A stretch of 64,000 bases of DNA from Spirosoma agri (GCF_010747415.1 NZ_JAAGNZ010000001.1:62001-126000), one strand, 5' to 3'; counted from the stretch's first letter, positions 43,363 through 52,900 are shown. Numbers and translations: made by a program. Notes: generated by a model from the letters alone, not told the origin.

Positions 43363-43985
43363 GCACGCTGTATCTGGTGACCGACGGTGCCATTGCGCAA
43401 CAGGCTGGTCACACGCTGCCTTACGTGGTCGAAGAGGCTTGCCGGGCGGGTGTTCGGTGGGTACAACTGCGGGAAAAAACCCTGTCGACACGGGCTTTCA
43501 TCGAGCTTGGTGTTGCCTTAAAGCGCATTACGCAGGACTATGGCGCTAACCTAATTATCAACGATCGAGTCGATGTTGCACTTGCCATCGATGCCGACGG
43601 CGTTCACATCGGTCAGGACGATATGCCGTATCAACTGGTGCGCACCTTGATCGGCCCTGATAAACTCATTGGGCTGTCGATCAATAGCGAAACGGAATTA
43701 CAGGCGGCTGCGAACATGGACGTTGATTACCTGGGCATTGCGACCATATTTCCGACCGGTACCAAGCAGGATACGTCCAGTCTGCTAGGACTGGAAGGGC
43801 TACGGGCTCTATGCCAGCAGACGAACCGGCCAACTTACGCCATTGGAGGTATCAACGCCGGCAATATCCAGCAAATCAGGCGCGCGGGAGCCACCGGTGC
43901 TGCGGTCGTATCCGCCATTTGTGGCCATGCGTCACCGTACGAAGCTGCCCGCCATCTTAGCTATCTGATCGATCAAATGACATGA
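43359..43985 (+). CDS. thiE: Thiamine-phosphate synthase
   Basis: This 208-residue TIM-barrel enzyme joins HMP pyrophosphate and thiazole phosphate into thiamine phosphate. Typical segments are VRWVQLREKTLSTR, LIINDRVDVALAIDADGVHIGQDD, IGLSINSETEL, YLGIATIFPTGTKQD and YAIGGINAGNI. GTG start, overlapping thiM by four bases; its end overlaps thiD by four bases (ATGA). This tight packing implies coupled translation. Confidence 0.96.
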   Translation: MSTLYLVTDGAIAQQAGHTLPYVVEEACRAGVRWVQLREKTLSTRAFIELGVALKRITQDYGANLIINDRVDVALAIDADGVHIGQDDMPYQLVRTLIGPDKLIGLSINSETELQAAANMDVDYLGIATIFPTGTKQDTSSLLGLEGLRALCQQTNRPTYAIGGINAGNIQQIRRAGATGAAVVSAICGHASPYEAARHLSYLIDQMT

Positions 43986-44788
43986 AAACATACGCACGTG
44001 TTCTGACGATTGCCGGTTCGGATAGTGGGGGAGGTGCTGGCATTCAGGCGGATCTCAAAACGGTTTCGGCGCTTGGTTGCTATGGTATGTCGGTGATCAC
44101 CGCCCTGACAGCGCAGAATACAACCGCCGTAACGGGTATCATGCCGGTGCCACCCGCGTTTATCGCTGAGCAGATGAACGCGGTGCTAAGTGACATCGGT
44201 ACTGATGCGGTCAAGATCGGGATGTTGCATTCACCGGAGGTTATTGTTCAGGTAGCCAGAACATTGGTTGAGTTCGGCATAACGACGATTGTACTTGATC
44301 CCGTTATGGTAGCCAAAAGTGGTGACAAACTCTTGCAGGACGAGGCAATCGACGCGCTCAAACGGTATTTGTTGCCCCTAGCCTCGGTGCTGACGCCTAA
44401 TCTACCCGAAGCAAGTGTGCTGCTGGGTCGTCCGGTCGAGACAGCAGCCGATATGCAGGAGGCTGCCGCTGATCTCGCAAAACTATGTCCGGGCGCGATT
44501 CTGGTGAAAGGCGGTCATCTGGCAACGGTCGATAGTACCGATTTACTATACATCTCTGAACGCGAACAGCATTCATTTTCCACGGTCCGGATTGCAACGG
44601 CCAATTCACACGGAACGGGTTGTACGCTCTCGTCTGCCATTGCCGCCGGATTAGCCAAAGGCTTATCAATCGTTGGGGCTGTGGTCGAAGCAAAAACGTA
44701 CTTGACCGAGGCACTACGGGCCGGATCGGGCTATAAAGTAGGACAAGGGCATGGTCCGGTGCACCATTTTTTCAACGTTTGGCCTTAG
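43982..44788 (+). CDS. thiD: Hydroxymethylpyrimidine/phosphomethylpyrimidine kinase
   Basis: This 268-residue ribokinase-family enzyme phosphorylates HMP and HMP-P. Marks are VLTIAGSDSGGGAGIQADLKT at the N terminus, VLDPVMVAKSGDKLL, LTPNLPEASVLLG and the SHGTGCTLSSAIAAGLA catalytic anion hole. Third gene of the TPP-controlled operon, 6 bp before tenA. Cytoplasmic. Length is typical. Confidence 0.96.
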   Translation: MKTYARVLTIAGSDSGGGAGIQADLKTVSALGCYGMSVITALTAQNTTAVTGIMPVPPAFIAEQMNAVLSDIGTDAVKIGMLHSPEVIVQVARTLVEFGITTIVLDPVMVAKSGDKLLQDEAIDALKRYLLPLASVLTPNLPEASVLLGRPVETAADMQEAAADLAKLCPGAILVKGGHLATVDSTDLLYISEREQHSFSTVRIATANSHGTGCTLSSAIAAGLAKGLSIVGAVVEAKTYLTEALRAGSGYKVGQGHGPVHHFFNVWP

Positions 44789-44794
44789 ATCGAC

Positions 44795-45445
44795 ATGAAA
44801 TTTACCGAACAGCTCTGGCAAGACATCCAACCCATCTATGACTCCATCCTGAAGCATGGCTTCGTTGCGGAACTATCAGCGGGCAATCTTCCCAACGCGA
44901 CATTCCAATGCTACATTCAGCAGGATGCGCTTTATCTGGCCGATTTTGCCCGTGCGCTGAACCAGCTGGCTGCCCGCTCGGCTACGCCGGATGATATGCT
45001 GCAATTCACTCAGTTTGCGCAAAACGCTATTCTGGTTGAACGGGTATTACACGAAACCTATTTTGCGCTGTATGCCATTCAGCCCGAAACGGTTAAAATG
45101 CCCGCCTGTTTCGCCTACACGAATTACCTGCTGGCGACCACCGCGCTCCAGTCCGTAGCAGTAGGGGCGGCTGCCGTTTTGCCGTGCTTCTGGATTTACC
45201 GGCAGGTGGGTAAACACATCTACCAGCAAGCTAGTCAGGAAAATCCGTACCGCGCCTGGATCGATACCTACGCGGGTGATGCGTTCGATCAGTCAGTTAC
45301 GCAAATGCTGGCGATAACGGATCAGTTTGCCGAGCTGGCCAGCCCATCGGAGCGGGAAAAAATGCGGGACGCGTTCCGACTGTCGAGTCGGCTGGAATGG
45401 TATTTCTGGAACGACGCCTATGAACAGAACCGGTGGCTGGTTTAG
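44795..45445 (+). CDS. tenA: Aminopyrimidine aminohydrolase / thiaminase II (TenA)
   Basis: This 216-residue all-helical enzyme releases HMP from degraded thiamine (base salvage) by hydrolysing aminomethyl-pyrimidine. Family marks are AELSAGNLPNATFQCYIQQDALYL near residue 30, an acidic pair near residue 45, and VLPCFWIYRQVGK with the expected catalytic Cys about 130, then AWIDTYAGDAF. Last gene of the operon, so all four encoded enzymes fit salvage rather than de novo synthesis (no thiC or thiG here). Confidence 0.93.
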   Translation: MKFTEQLWQDIQPIYDSILKHGFVAELSAGNLPNATFQCYIQQDALYLADFARALNQLAARSATPDDMLQFTQFAQNAILVERVLHETYFALYAIQPETVKMPACFAYTNYLLATTALQSVAVGAAAVLPCFWIYRQVGKHIYQQASQENPYRAWIDTYAGDAFDQSVTQMLAITDQFAELASPSEREKMRDAFRLSSRLEWYFWNDAYEQNRWLV

Positions 45446-45567
45446 CAAACGGGGTAACTTACTGAACGGGCCGTTAACTAAAGAAAAGTAGGATCAGCGC
45501 GACTTTGCAAGCGGCTTGGTTCAACGGTTTGTTAGCAATGGACAACTTCGTTTAATGACAAAACGGT

Positions 45568-46104
45568 ATGGATAGCATCAATCAGCAACAGCCAGAAGAA
45601 AATCGCAAAGATTTGATAGGGTCCGAAGCGGGTAAGAAAATAAAGGAACTGACCGAGAAAAGTAACACGTGTTTTTTCTGCACGAAGATTGCAAGTGGCC
45701 AACCGTTGACAACGAGACCCATGTCGGCGCAGAAAGTCGATGAGCACGGTAATTTCTGGTTTCTAAGCGCCGACGATAGCCATAAAAATGCGGAAATTCA
45801 GACCGACAATCGGGTTCACCTCCTTTTTCAGGGTTCACCCCATTCCGATTTTTTGAGTATCTACGGCGAGGCAACGATATCCAAAGATAAAGAGCTCATC
45901 AAGGAGCTTTGGGAGCCAATCTTGAAAACGTGGTTTACCGAAGGCATCGACGACCCGCGTATCACGGCGATAAAAGTGGAAGCGACGGAGGGTTATTATT
46001 GGGACAACAAACATGGCAATGCGGTCGCCTTCGTGAAAATGGCCGCTGGTGCTGTTCTGGGCAAAACGCTGGATGACTCCATTGAAGGTACGCTGACGGT
46101 ATAA
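45568..46104 (+). CDS. Pyridoxamine 5'-phosphate oxidase-fold general stress protein
   Basis: This 178-residue protein has a flavin-binding split-barrel. The pattern PLTTRPMSAQKVDEHGNFWFLSADDSHKNAEI followed by VHLLFQGSPHSDFLSIYGEA is typical of the general stress protein 26-like branch. It may bind FMN, FAD or F420; true PNP oxidase activity is unlikely because the C-terminal PLP motif is missing. Cytoplasmic. It is a single gene, convergent with the metalloprotease gene. Confidence 0.88.
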   Translation: MDSINQQQPEENRKDLIGSEAGKKIKELTEKSNTCFFCTKIASGQPLTTRPMSAQKVDEHGNFWFLSADDSHKNAEIQTDNRVHLLFQGSPHSDFLSIYGEATISKDKELIKELWEPILKTWFTEGIDDPRITAIKVEATEGYYWDNKHGNAVAFVKMAAGAVLGKTLDDSIEGTLTV

Positions 46105-46109
46105 GCTAA

Positions 46110-46150
46110 TTTTCCGCTGTTACGAGTCTTTCAGCCGTGACAGCGGAAAA
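46110..46150. terminator. Two-way terminator
   Basis: TTTTCCGCTGTTACG (46110-46124) pairs with CGTGACAGCGGAAAA (46136-46150) along 15 bp including one G-U. The stem base supplies T-runs in both directions between two convergent genes. Confidence 0.82.
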
Positions 46151-46200
46151 CGGTATTTACGACGACTGATGCGCTGATGAGTTACTACGGAAACGATCTG

Positions 46201-48072
46201 CTACTGCCCTATCTGAAGTTTGCTATCGGTCTGAAAGGTCACATTTCCCTGTAGTTTCAGCTTTTTTGCCTTACCTGTGTAGCCCGTAGGAAGCGTAACG
46301 GTGTGTGGCGGGTTGATCGTCACGTCATCGGTAAGGGTAGGAACCTGATTCGTTGCCCAGGTCGATCCACTCGACCAGTTACCCGATGCTGTACTGGCAA
46401 CTGCTGCCGCTGGAATAACAAGCGTATAATCTTCGGTTTCGCCGTATCCATAGGATGCGCAGGGTGATGTTGGTACACCCCCCGATGAGTCATCACGCTG
46501 TCGAATCCGTAAGCGGGTTTGACCCGCCAGCATATCGACAGGAAGAACAAACGTTCCCTGCTGGACAGCCTGCTGTGTCGTGGTTGCCGATTGAAAGACG
46601 ATTTCGCTGGCATCGAATGTCTTATCCTGGTTGGCATCGATCCAGACCGTAAACCCCTCCGGATACTGGCCTGGATTGGTCACAACAAGGGTGTAGGCCG
46701 TACCTGCCGTCACGGTTGCTGAGATAGCCGTAAAGTCAGAAAAGCCATTCGCACCACACGTTGACGAGTTATTGATGAGCGTACTGGTACTGGACTTCAG
46801 AGTGAAATTACTGATCTGATCACCCAATGAACAGTTTGTTGCGCCGGGCTGGCAATAACAGACCAAATTAGCTGATGTGACCGCTACTGTGGCACTCGGC
46901 GCAGCCTTGCTGTTAGCCGCCACCACGCGATAATAAGCCTGTAGACCTGCTAATGGAGCGGGGTCTGTTGTTGAGGTTGAGGTAGTATTAGCTGCTACGG
47001 CAGCAATGGCGACAAAACCGGTGGTCGGGCTGGTCGATCGCTCAACAATAAAACCATTCTCGTTTGTGCTATTGTCCGTCCAGGTTATAAGCGAATTGGA
47101 CGTACAGCTCGTTGCCGGAGTCACCGATACATTCGTTGGTGCAGCAATGGCAACAGACGAGCAGTTATACACGTAAGCGCCCGACGACTGCATCAGCGAC
47201 AGGCGGTAAGTATACCCGTCGCCCATGCGGTTATACTGCCCGCTGGTAAACTGAGTTCGACAGGTTGTATAATACGACATCAGGTTGTTAATCAACGGCG
47301 AATAAGTTTGCCCGTTTGCATCAACGGCAGTACCGGTGTAGGTACAGTTCGAGGCATTGTAAAAGTAACAGCATGGGTCAGCGGGTGTGTCGCAGAGCAG
47401 GTCACCGGCACTGGTACAATTGGCACCTGAGCCCCGCGTAACCAACTCGTTGGCAATAGCTGTTTCATGGGTATGGTATAAGTTGAAATAGTGTCCCACT
47501 TCATGGGGTAAGGTCGAGCCGTTCGAGACAGCCCCGTTGTACAGGATAATGCGGTTCTGGGATGCTACACCACTGGGAAAGGCGGCAATACCATTGAGAG
47601 CACTGCTTCCGGCCGTCAGCGTGTTGGCAAAGTAGATGTTCAGGGCATCATTAACATTATTCAACACCAGCTGAGCGTTTTCAGTATCTACATCGCAATC
47701 GAACAACGCGTCACTGTCGATGTAATGGACTCCATTGCAGAGAAAAAATTGAAGATTGACGGGTTGATAGTTGGTATTCATAGCCGTGATGGCGGCATTC
47801 AGCGTAGCCTCATTAAGCCCTCCGGTTCCATTGCTTCGCCGGATAATGTGCGCTTTGATTGGAATGTTCACCACCGATGGCGGGATCGAGTTGGTCATCG
47901 CCTGTTTCAGCTGTACGATAGCTCGTTCAGCCGTTTCGATAGCTTCTTTGCTGGGCGTTGGAGTACCGCATTCTTCGGAAGTGATTTGGGTCACCTTCTG
48001 TGCCAGTGATGTAGTAACTACGACGCTCAATAAACCACTCAGTAGATACCATAGGCGGTAGGTGTGTGTCAA
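46201..48072 (-). CDS. Secreted pappalysin-like (M43) metalloprotease
   Basis: This 623-residue protein has a signal peptide (WYLLSGLLSVVVTTSLAQ), an M43 cytophagalysin-type catalytic domain with zinc motif HEVGHYFNLYH and a CDTPADPCC cysteine pair, then a fibronectin type III domain (about residues 310-405). A GEVED domain follows with GYGETEDYTLVI near residue 550. The end (TGKAKKLKLQGNVTFQTDSKLQIGQ region) does not look like a T9SS sorting domain, so export beyond the periplasm is unclear. The start is a TTG, since no ATG precedes the signal peptide in frame. Confidence 0.85.
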   Translation of the reverse strand: MTHTYRLWYLLSGLLSVVVTTSLAQKVTQITSEECGTPTPSKEAIETAERAIVQLKQAMTNSIPPSVVNIPIKAHIIRRSNGTGGLNEATLNAAITAMNTNYQPVNLQFFLCNGVHYIDSDALFDCDVDTENAQLVLNNVNDALNIYFANTLTAGSSALNGIAAFPSGVASQNRIILYNGAVSNGSTLPHEVGHYFNLYHTHETAIANELVTRGSGANCTSAGDLLCDTPADPCCYFYNASNCTYTGTAVDANGQTYSPLINNLMSYYTTCRTQFTSGQYNRMGDGYTYRLSLMQSSGAYVYNCSSVAIAAPTNVSVTPATSCTSNSLITWTDNSTNENGFIVERSTSPTTGFVAIAAVAANTTSTSTTDPAPLAGLQAYYRVVAANSKAAPSATVAVTSANLVCYCQPGATNCSLGDQISNFTLKSSTSTLINNSSTCGANGFSDFTAISATVTAGTAYTLVVTNPGQYPEGFTVWIDANQDKTFDASEIVFQSATTTQQAVQQGTFVLPVDMLAGQTRLRIRQRDDSSGGVPTSPCASYGYGETEDYTLVIPAAAVASTASGNWSSGSTWATNQVPTLTDDVTINPPHTVTLPTGYTGKAKKLKLQGNVTFQTDSKLQIGQ

Positions 48073-48279
48073 GGCCGTGGACAGTTTATAGGTTTTCGTC
48101 TTTCAAAGATATTTAATTAGTGCTAAATACCTAGAAACCAGTCCACTTTCTGCGCTTCTTACCCTGAAGATCATTCACCGATTCAGTCTGTTCGCGCGTA
48201 TTATCGTTAACGTCATTCACTGATGGAAGGTCATTAAATACCGCAAAAACGCTCGTGCCGAAGTTGCTGGCGTACGCCC

Positions 48280-49398
48280 TTAGTCCGTTTCAGTTACCAG
48301 CAACTCAACGGTTTTAAGTATAGGGGGAAGTTTTTCGTGTTCATTATTGCATAACAGAATAATCGTTTTATCGGCGTCAATATACCGAATCAACTGGGTT
48401 CGGTAGCCGGGATTTTCGCCACTATGCCGGACTACTTTCCCCGCTTTATCGCTCTGTTCTAATACCCAGCCGAAACCATAGTGCGACAATGAGCCGTCGT
48501 TCAAGATAGCCGGTGTAAAGGCCTCATTCAACGTTTGTCGGCTAACAAGGCGATCGGTGTACAGAGCCCGATCCCACTTCAGCAGATCATCGACGGTGGA
48601 GCTAACACGACCGGGGCCCTTCCGGTTGCCTAGCCAAATTGCATAATTGAACTGCGGGAAGGAATCAGCCCGAACGTAGCGTTTCTTTTCCGGGACAAAC
48701 AGGTGTCCCCAGGCCATACCGGGAAGGTTGATTTTCTCGTCACGCGTGCGAATTGCCGTGTGGGTCATGTGCACCGGATCGAAAATACGTGTCCGGCAAA
48801 AGTCAACGAAATCCTGACCGGATGCTTTCTCCGCAATGCTGGCCAGGAGCATATAGCCCGTGTCGCTGTACTCGTATTTCGCTCCGGGATCAAACAGTTT
48901 AGGCGGGTGGTATTGAATCAGGTACGCAATATTATCGACATTGCCGGCGACTTTGCTCTTATCCCAATGCTCATCCATTATGGCCTGATAATCAGGCAAA
49001 CCCGAGGTATGGTTAAGCAGGTGACGTATGGTAATTCCTGGATAAGGTAGCCCCGGAATATAGGTTTCGATCAGATCGTCATAGGCCAGTTTTCCGTCCT
49101 GCTTCAGCATCATGATCGTCATGGCTGTAAACTGCTTCGATACAGAAGCCAGCTCGAAAATAGACGACGTTGTGTTGGGTTCCTTCGTGTCGAAATTCGT
49201 ATACCCAAACGCCCGCTTATAGAGCGGCTTCCCTTTCTCGGCAATGAGCAAAACACCACTGAAATCGGGAACACCGGCAAAGAGAGAATTCAGTTTATCG
49301 GTCAGCGAAATGACCGGCCGGGTTTGGGGACGACTACAGGCAACAAAAAGAAGCGTCAAGCACGACAGGAGTGTAATCAGACAATGGACTACTTTCAT
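48280..49398 (-). CDS. Class C beta-lactamase-like serine hydrolase, lipoprotein
   Basis: This protein of about 372 residues has a lipobox (LTLLFVAC, Cys21), so it is probably envelope-anchored. The serine beta-lactamase-fold motifs are SVSK (Ser85, Lys88), YSD in YEYSDTGYML and HSG in VVRHSGENPGY. Such proteins cut D-amino-acid peptides, esters or cell-wall bonds and are usually not true beta-lactamases. ATG 49398 is preferred because it places the signal peptide correctly; an ATG 24 bases earlier also exists. A single gene between a metalloprotease and a siderophore-interacting protein. Confidence 0.87.
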   Translation of the reverse strand: MKVVHCLITLLSCLTLLFVACSRPQTRPVISLTDKLNSLFAGVPDFSGVLLIAEKGKPLYKRAFGYTNFDTKEPNTTSSIFELASVSKQFTAMTIMMLKQDGKLAYDDLIETYIPGLPYPGITIRHLLNHTSGLPDYQAIMDEHWDKSKVAGNVDNIAYLIQYHPPKLFDPGAKYEYSDTGYMLLASIAEKASGQDFVDFCRTRIFDPVHMTHTAIRTRDEKINLPGMAWGHLFVPEKKRYVRADSFPQFNYAIWLGNRKGPGRVSSTVDDLLKWDRALYTDRLVSRQTLNEAFTPAILNDGSLSHYGFGWVLEQSDKAGKVVRHSGENPGYRTQLIRYIDADKTIILLCNNEHEKLPPILKTVELLVTETD

Positions 49399-49503
49399 TA
49401 GCACGTATGAAGAAGAGATCAACTAAATGTAGCCATTCTTTGAGCGAACAACGCCCACGACCAGCTAATTTTTTGCGATCTGCCGCAATTTTCGTGCTTT
49501 ATC

Positions 49504-50328
49504 CTATTGCTCTGCTTCACGATGACGCATTTCATGGTAAGCATCTTCGCTCAAACCGAGCTTCCAGTAGGCCGCTACATGTAACTCATGACTGGCCATC
49601 TGGTGCTGAATCCGTAGATAGTCGCGGATCTGTTTGGCCGAGGTTACTTCCGTTGCGACCCAGATAAAGCGGGTTTCGGTTTGGCCATCGGGCAGTGCGG
49701 TCCCGTACACGGCATCCTGCAGCAGTGGGCTCTTTCCGGCGTCAACGCCGTTGCGATGCAGCCAGTGAAGTTGAATATTGGCCTCAAATTCCAGGTGTTG
49801 TTCGTCACGTTCGTCGGGAATTTCAATGAATGCTACCCCTTTTGCCGAAGCGGGTAACTGTTCCAGAATAGCACTGATCGCCGGTAAGGCGGTCTGGTCA
49901 CCAGCCAACAGATACCAGTCAGCTTCGCGGTACGCAATACCGGGACGCAGGGCCACACCGATGAATTGCCCAGGCTGCACATGGGTTGCCCAGGCCGACG
50001 CGGGCCCCTCATCGCCGTGCAGCACAAAATCGATGGTCAATTCGCCGGTCTCGGGTTCAAAAGAGCGTACGGTATACGTTCGTACTGTTGGAACGCCCTT
50101 ATCAGGTGGTGGCAGCGGCTGGCCGTTGGCATCAAAGGTTGGCAGTATCGGTGTCAACTGGCCGGGTTGAGGCAGCAGCAGTTTCAGGTGGATGCCCGGC
50201 ATCAAACCAGTTAAGCCGATTAATCCTTCCCCGGCGACAATGACCCGACGCATATGGGGCGTTATATCCGTAAAGCCGACTACCTGTACAAGTTCGAGGA
50301 TAAGTGGCCGACGCTGTCTCGTATTCAT
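49504..50328 (-). CDS. Siderophore-interacting protein (FAD/NADPH ferric reductase-like)
   Basis: This 274-residue cytoplasmic flavoprotein of the ViuB/YqjH family reduces Fe(III)-siderophores after import. Seen are TPHMRRVIVAGEGL at the FAD-binding strand, VRTYTVRSFEPETGELTIDFVLHG with the family RxYTxR motif, the phosphate-binding GPASAWATHVQPGQ, and a C-terminal SIP domain with LLAGDQTALPAI. ATG 50328 is chosen over an ATG 21 bases upstream. No siderophore genes lie next to it. Confidence 0.92.
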   Translation of the reverse strand: MNTRQRRPLILELVQVVGFTDITPHMRRVIVAGEGLIGLTGLMPGIHLKLLLPQPGQLTPILPTFDANGQPLPPPDKGVPTVRTYTVRSFEPETGELTIDFVLHGDEGPASAWATHVQPGQFIGVALRPGIAYREADWYLLAGDQTALPAISAILEQLPASAKGVAFIEIPDERDEQHLEFEANIQLHWLHRNGVDAGKSPLLQDAVYGTALPDGQTETRFIWVATEVTSAKQIRDYLRIQHQMASHELHVAAYWKLGLSEDAYHEMRHREAEQ

Positions 50329-50737
50329 GCGCTGGATAAGTTGGAGCAAATGGTTTGCTGTAAGTTATTTAGAATAAATCTAAGCGAATGTAAGCGGTTT
50401 TGTGGCAAGAACAATTCAACCAGGTTATAAAAAGGTTGTGTAAGGAAATTGCCTGCGCTAGTCTGGCGCTGGATTGGGTCGAACAAGTATAAAGTATAAA
50501 TTTACCTTGTCGGCTACTTGTCCGGCTAGTCGACCTTCGACTAGTAGATAGGGCTATGCACTCGCAAAGAAGTCTGCTGAAAAAAGTATACAGAGGAATG
50601 TTAAGTAGAAAATAGGTTCTCCTCCACACCGTAAAACCGTTTCTATATATTATATTTGGAAAAAAGGTAAATTTGTTATAGTATAGTTAGCTGTTAAGTT
50701 TATAAAGTGATACAAGATTTGACTAATAGTATATAGA
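50329..50737. other. AT-rich intergenic region
   Basis: 409 bases without a supported gene. It holds a perfect 8-bp hairpin CTAGTCGA-CCT-TCGACTAG (50526-50544) and near-repeats TGTCGGCTACT/TGTCCGGCTAGT just before it. Two TAnnTTTG-like boxes (50651-50658 and 50668-50675) lie in a very AT-rich stretch and could serve the gene starting at 50738; neither has a good -33 partner. Confidence 0.5.
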
Positions 50738-51124
50738 ATGGAAGAAGTGTCGTCAGCCAGTGACCCATCACCAGATAAATATAACCTTGAAGAAATACTG
50801 GAAAACTGGTTCAATGCAATTATCGCAGTACGGACAAATCACAGTCGTATTCACGCTTATATTGTTGGGGCTGCCCAATCAGAGCCGAATAACGAAGGTA
50901 CTCTCTATATTGGGCAATGTCCTGTGAGTGAACTGGAATCGCTACTGGTTGCCATGCAGGGAGAGATAGAGAAATTAAGAAAGGATATGGAGCCGTCGGA
51001 TGAGGGTAATCAGAATAAACCAAAGAGAAGCTACGCAAAGCTTATTAACCACACGTCGATCCTGAATCGCCTGAATGACCAGGCCAAGGTCAGGCTCAAC
51101 TTAGCATCACGTCCAGCTTCGTAG
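50738..51124 (+). CDS. Hypothetical protein
   Basis: This 128-residue soluble protein is not recognised. The N-terminal half has mixed hydrophobic residues (ILENWFNAIIAVRTNHSRIHAYIVG), the middle is a probable helix (SELESLLVAMQGEIEKLRKDM, about 66-86), and the C-terminal part is basic. There is no signal peptide or membrane segment. The ATG at 50738 is preceded by an AT-rich leader. It lies in a run of small unfamiliar genes; coding is supported mainly by frame length and composition. Confidence 0.6.
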   Translation: MEEVSSASDPSPDKYNLEEILENWFNAIIAVRTNHSRIHAYIVGAAQSEPNNEGTLYIGQCPVSELESLLVAMQGEIEKLRKDMEPSDEGNQNKPKRSYAKLINHTSILNRLNDQAKVRLNLASRPAS

Positions 51125-51186
51125 CCAGCCGGTAATGCTACCCTCATTGCTTATATAGTATTGATTGGCTGAGAAAGGACTGATGC

Positions 51187-51357
51187 CTACTTAGCTGTAT
51201 TGAATGACTTCTCGAGAATTTTTACGGCAGCCTGTATGGCCTTATCCGATTCGTATAACTGCCCAACCTGTCGAACATACTGAACGAGTTGCTGTCGAAA
51301 CTGGTCAGGCGAATTGTCGTTCGGGCGTAGATGACCCTTTGTCGATGCAGTATCCAT
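51187..51357 (-). CDS. Small hypothetical protein
   Basis: This 56-residue protein starts MDTASTKGHLRPN and has a likely two-helix C-terminal half (FRQQLVQYVRQVGQL and AIQAAVKILEKSF). No domain is recognised. The ATG at 51357 is used; a TTG four codons earlier is in frame. It runs opposite to the gene ending at 51124 (the two converge). Amphipathic helices and normal codons favour a real gene, but the evidence is thin. Confidence 0.45.
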   Translation of the reverse strand: MDTASTKGHLRPNDNSPDQFRQQLVQYVRQVGQLYESDKAIQAAVKILEKSFNTAK

Positions 51358-51479
51358 ACAGAAAGGCAATTGGGTATACTCTGAATTACTAAAATATTTT
51401 ATAAATAAACTGTAATTAGTTGAGAATTAAAATAAAGTCCTACAAATTTTATTTTAATTACTATGGGAGTCAACTGGTA

Positions 51480-52004
51480 TCAAGAATTAATCAGAACGTT
51501 AAGACGCTTGATGACTGCATCGCGTTTGCTTCCTAATTCGTTTAACTGATACTTATAGAGGTCTATCTGACAAGAGTAGTAGTCTAAAAGCATCGATTTG
51601 TTCGCTTCGTCTGTGATTCGGTTCTTAGCGCGCTGAAGCAGTAATTCAAAACGACTGACCACCGATGTGTGACTGAGTATGCTCGTTTCGTATAAGTTGA
51701 TGCGTTTGATGGCCCACTTAATCTGCTCCTGGTGGTCATTGGCCGCGTGGGAGCTCGATTCTTCCAGTAAAACTTGCCAGTCTAGCTCCAGTTGCTGGAT
51801 GTGATCCGTAAAGCAACTACCGTCAAAAACCTCAGCCGGAAGGTCAATAACACCATCGTGGTCAAATAGATAGGCACTTAAGATGAGTTCGCCCCGAGCA
51901 ACCACTCTGTTCATAAAGTCGAGCCCTTTCTCGAACGTATCGATTCGAAAGGAAAAGCTCTTGACCTCCTGTTGTTGGTTAATGGCTGTAAATAGAAAAA
52001 TCAT
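51480..52004 (-). CDS. Hypothetical protein
   Basis: This 174-residue protein is not recognised. It starts MIFLFTAINQQQEVKSFSFRIDTFEKGLDFMNRV, a strand-helix pattern. From about residue 75 it is predicted almost wholly helical and perhaps coiled-coil (IQQLELDWQVLLEE, LLLQRAKNRITDEANK, YKYQLNELGSKRDAVIKRL). No signal peptide. AT-rich flanks of more than 100 bases lie on both sides, unlike most genes here. Confidence 0.6.
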   Translation of the reverse strand: MIFLFTAINQQQEVKSFSFRIDTFEKGLDFMNRVVARGELILSAYLFDHDGVIDLPAEVFDGSCFTDHIQQLELDWQVLLEESSSHAANDHQEQIKWAIKRINLYETSILSHTSVVSRFELLLQRAKNRITDEANKSMLLDYYSCQIDLYKYQLNELGSKRDAVIKRLNVLINS

Positions 52005-52247
52005 AGCTATCTATAGTAGTTAAGGTGAAAAGGAGTATGCTGATGCCAGGAAAAAGTCAGTGATAGGCGAGACACAGCTGTATCGTATATTTATACGCAA
52101 AATAAGAAAAATGGTAACATTTGAAAAAAATAAATTGAAGTCAAATCAATTAGTTATACCTATGAACCATTCGGGCAAAGGCCGATCAACATATGAACCT
52201 GATCGACTATGGATAAACAGCTGTGATTTTCGATACTTTATGTTGAC

Positions 52248-52664
52248 ATGCTGCTAGTTGCCCACCGCAATCGATTCGTTTACGGCGCCTTAACGATCAT
52301 CATTCTATTGATGGGCGTCGTATCAAGGCGCTTTTTTGGGGACATCCCCTTCGTGAAGAACTATGTCGGCGATGGTTTATGGGCACTCATGGTATTTTTT
52401 GGATTTGCCTTACTGATTGCCCGGTGGCCGATTCGGGTTGTTGCATTGGCCGCGCTACTGTTTTCATTCTCGATCGAGGTGAGTCAACTGTATCATGCTC
52501 CCTGGATTGACAGCGTACGAGCCACCCGGCTTGGCGGATTGGTGCTCGGCTTTCGTTTCGTGTGGAGTGATTTGCTCTGTTACAGCCTGGGTGTTGCTGT
52601 TGGTATGCTGATTGACAAGCACATTATTCCGGTTCAATTTCGTTTTAGAACCGCAGAATTGTAG
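52248..52664 (+). CDS. DUF2809 family membrane protein
   Basis: This 138-residue inner-membrane protein has four hydrophobic segments. The signature is RFFGDIPFVKNYVGDGLWALMVFFGF followed by FSIEVSQLYHAPWIDSVRATRLGGLVLG and FVWSDLLCYSLGV, matching DUF2809. The function of the family is unknown. The ATG at 52248 gives a typical start. The gene stands alone, 236 bp before the HipA-like gene. Confidence 0.88.
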   Translation: MLLVAHRNRFVYGALTIIILLMGVVSRRFFGDIPFVKNYVGDGLWALMVFFGFALLIARWPIRVVALAALLFSFSIEVSQLYHAPWIDSVRATRLGGLVLGFRFVWSDLLCYSLGVAVGMLIDKHIIPVQFRFRTAEL

Positions 52665-52900
52665 AACGAATCGTCCGTTGTGTAGCGACTCAGCTCTTAG
52701 CTGACAAATCGTGGCCCCGCGTTGAGCGAAAACCCTGAATTACACCGGGCGTCGTTGACCACTACGGCCATCTTAGACAGAAATCATGATAGAGTAGGTC
52801 GGTTCTGAAAAAATAACCCTACATTTCCCGATAGAAATGGAAATGCAGATAGCCATTCATCAAGGAAGCGTCGCTGTATCAGACGTTGATTTTTTTATTT

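Noticed and set aside
52060..52257. 65-codon frame before the DUF2809 gene
   Set aside because: AT-rich, basic random-looking composition; overlaps the DUF2809 start and has no recognised features.
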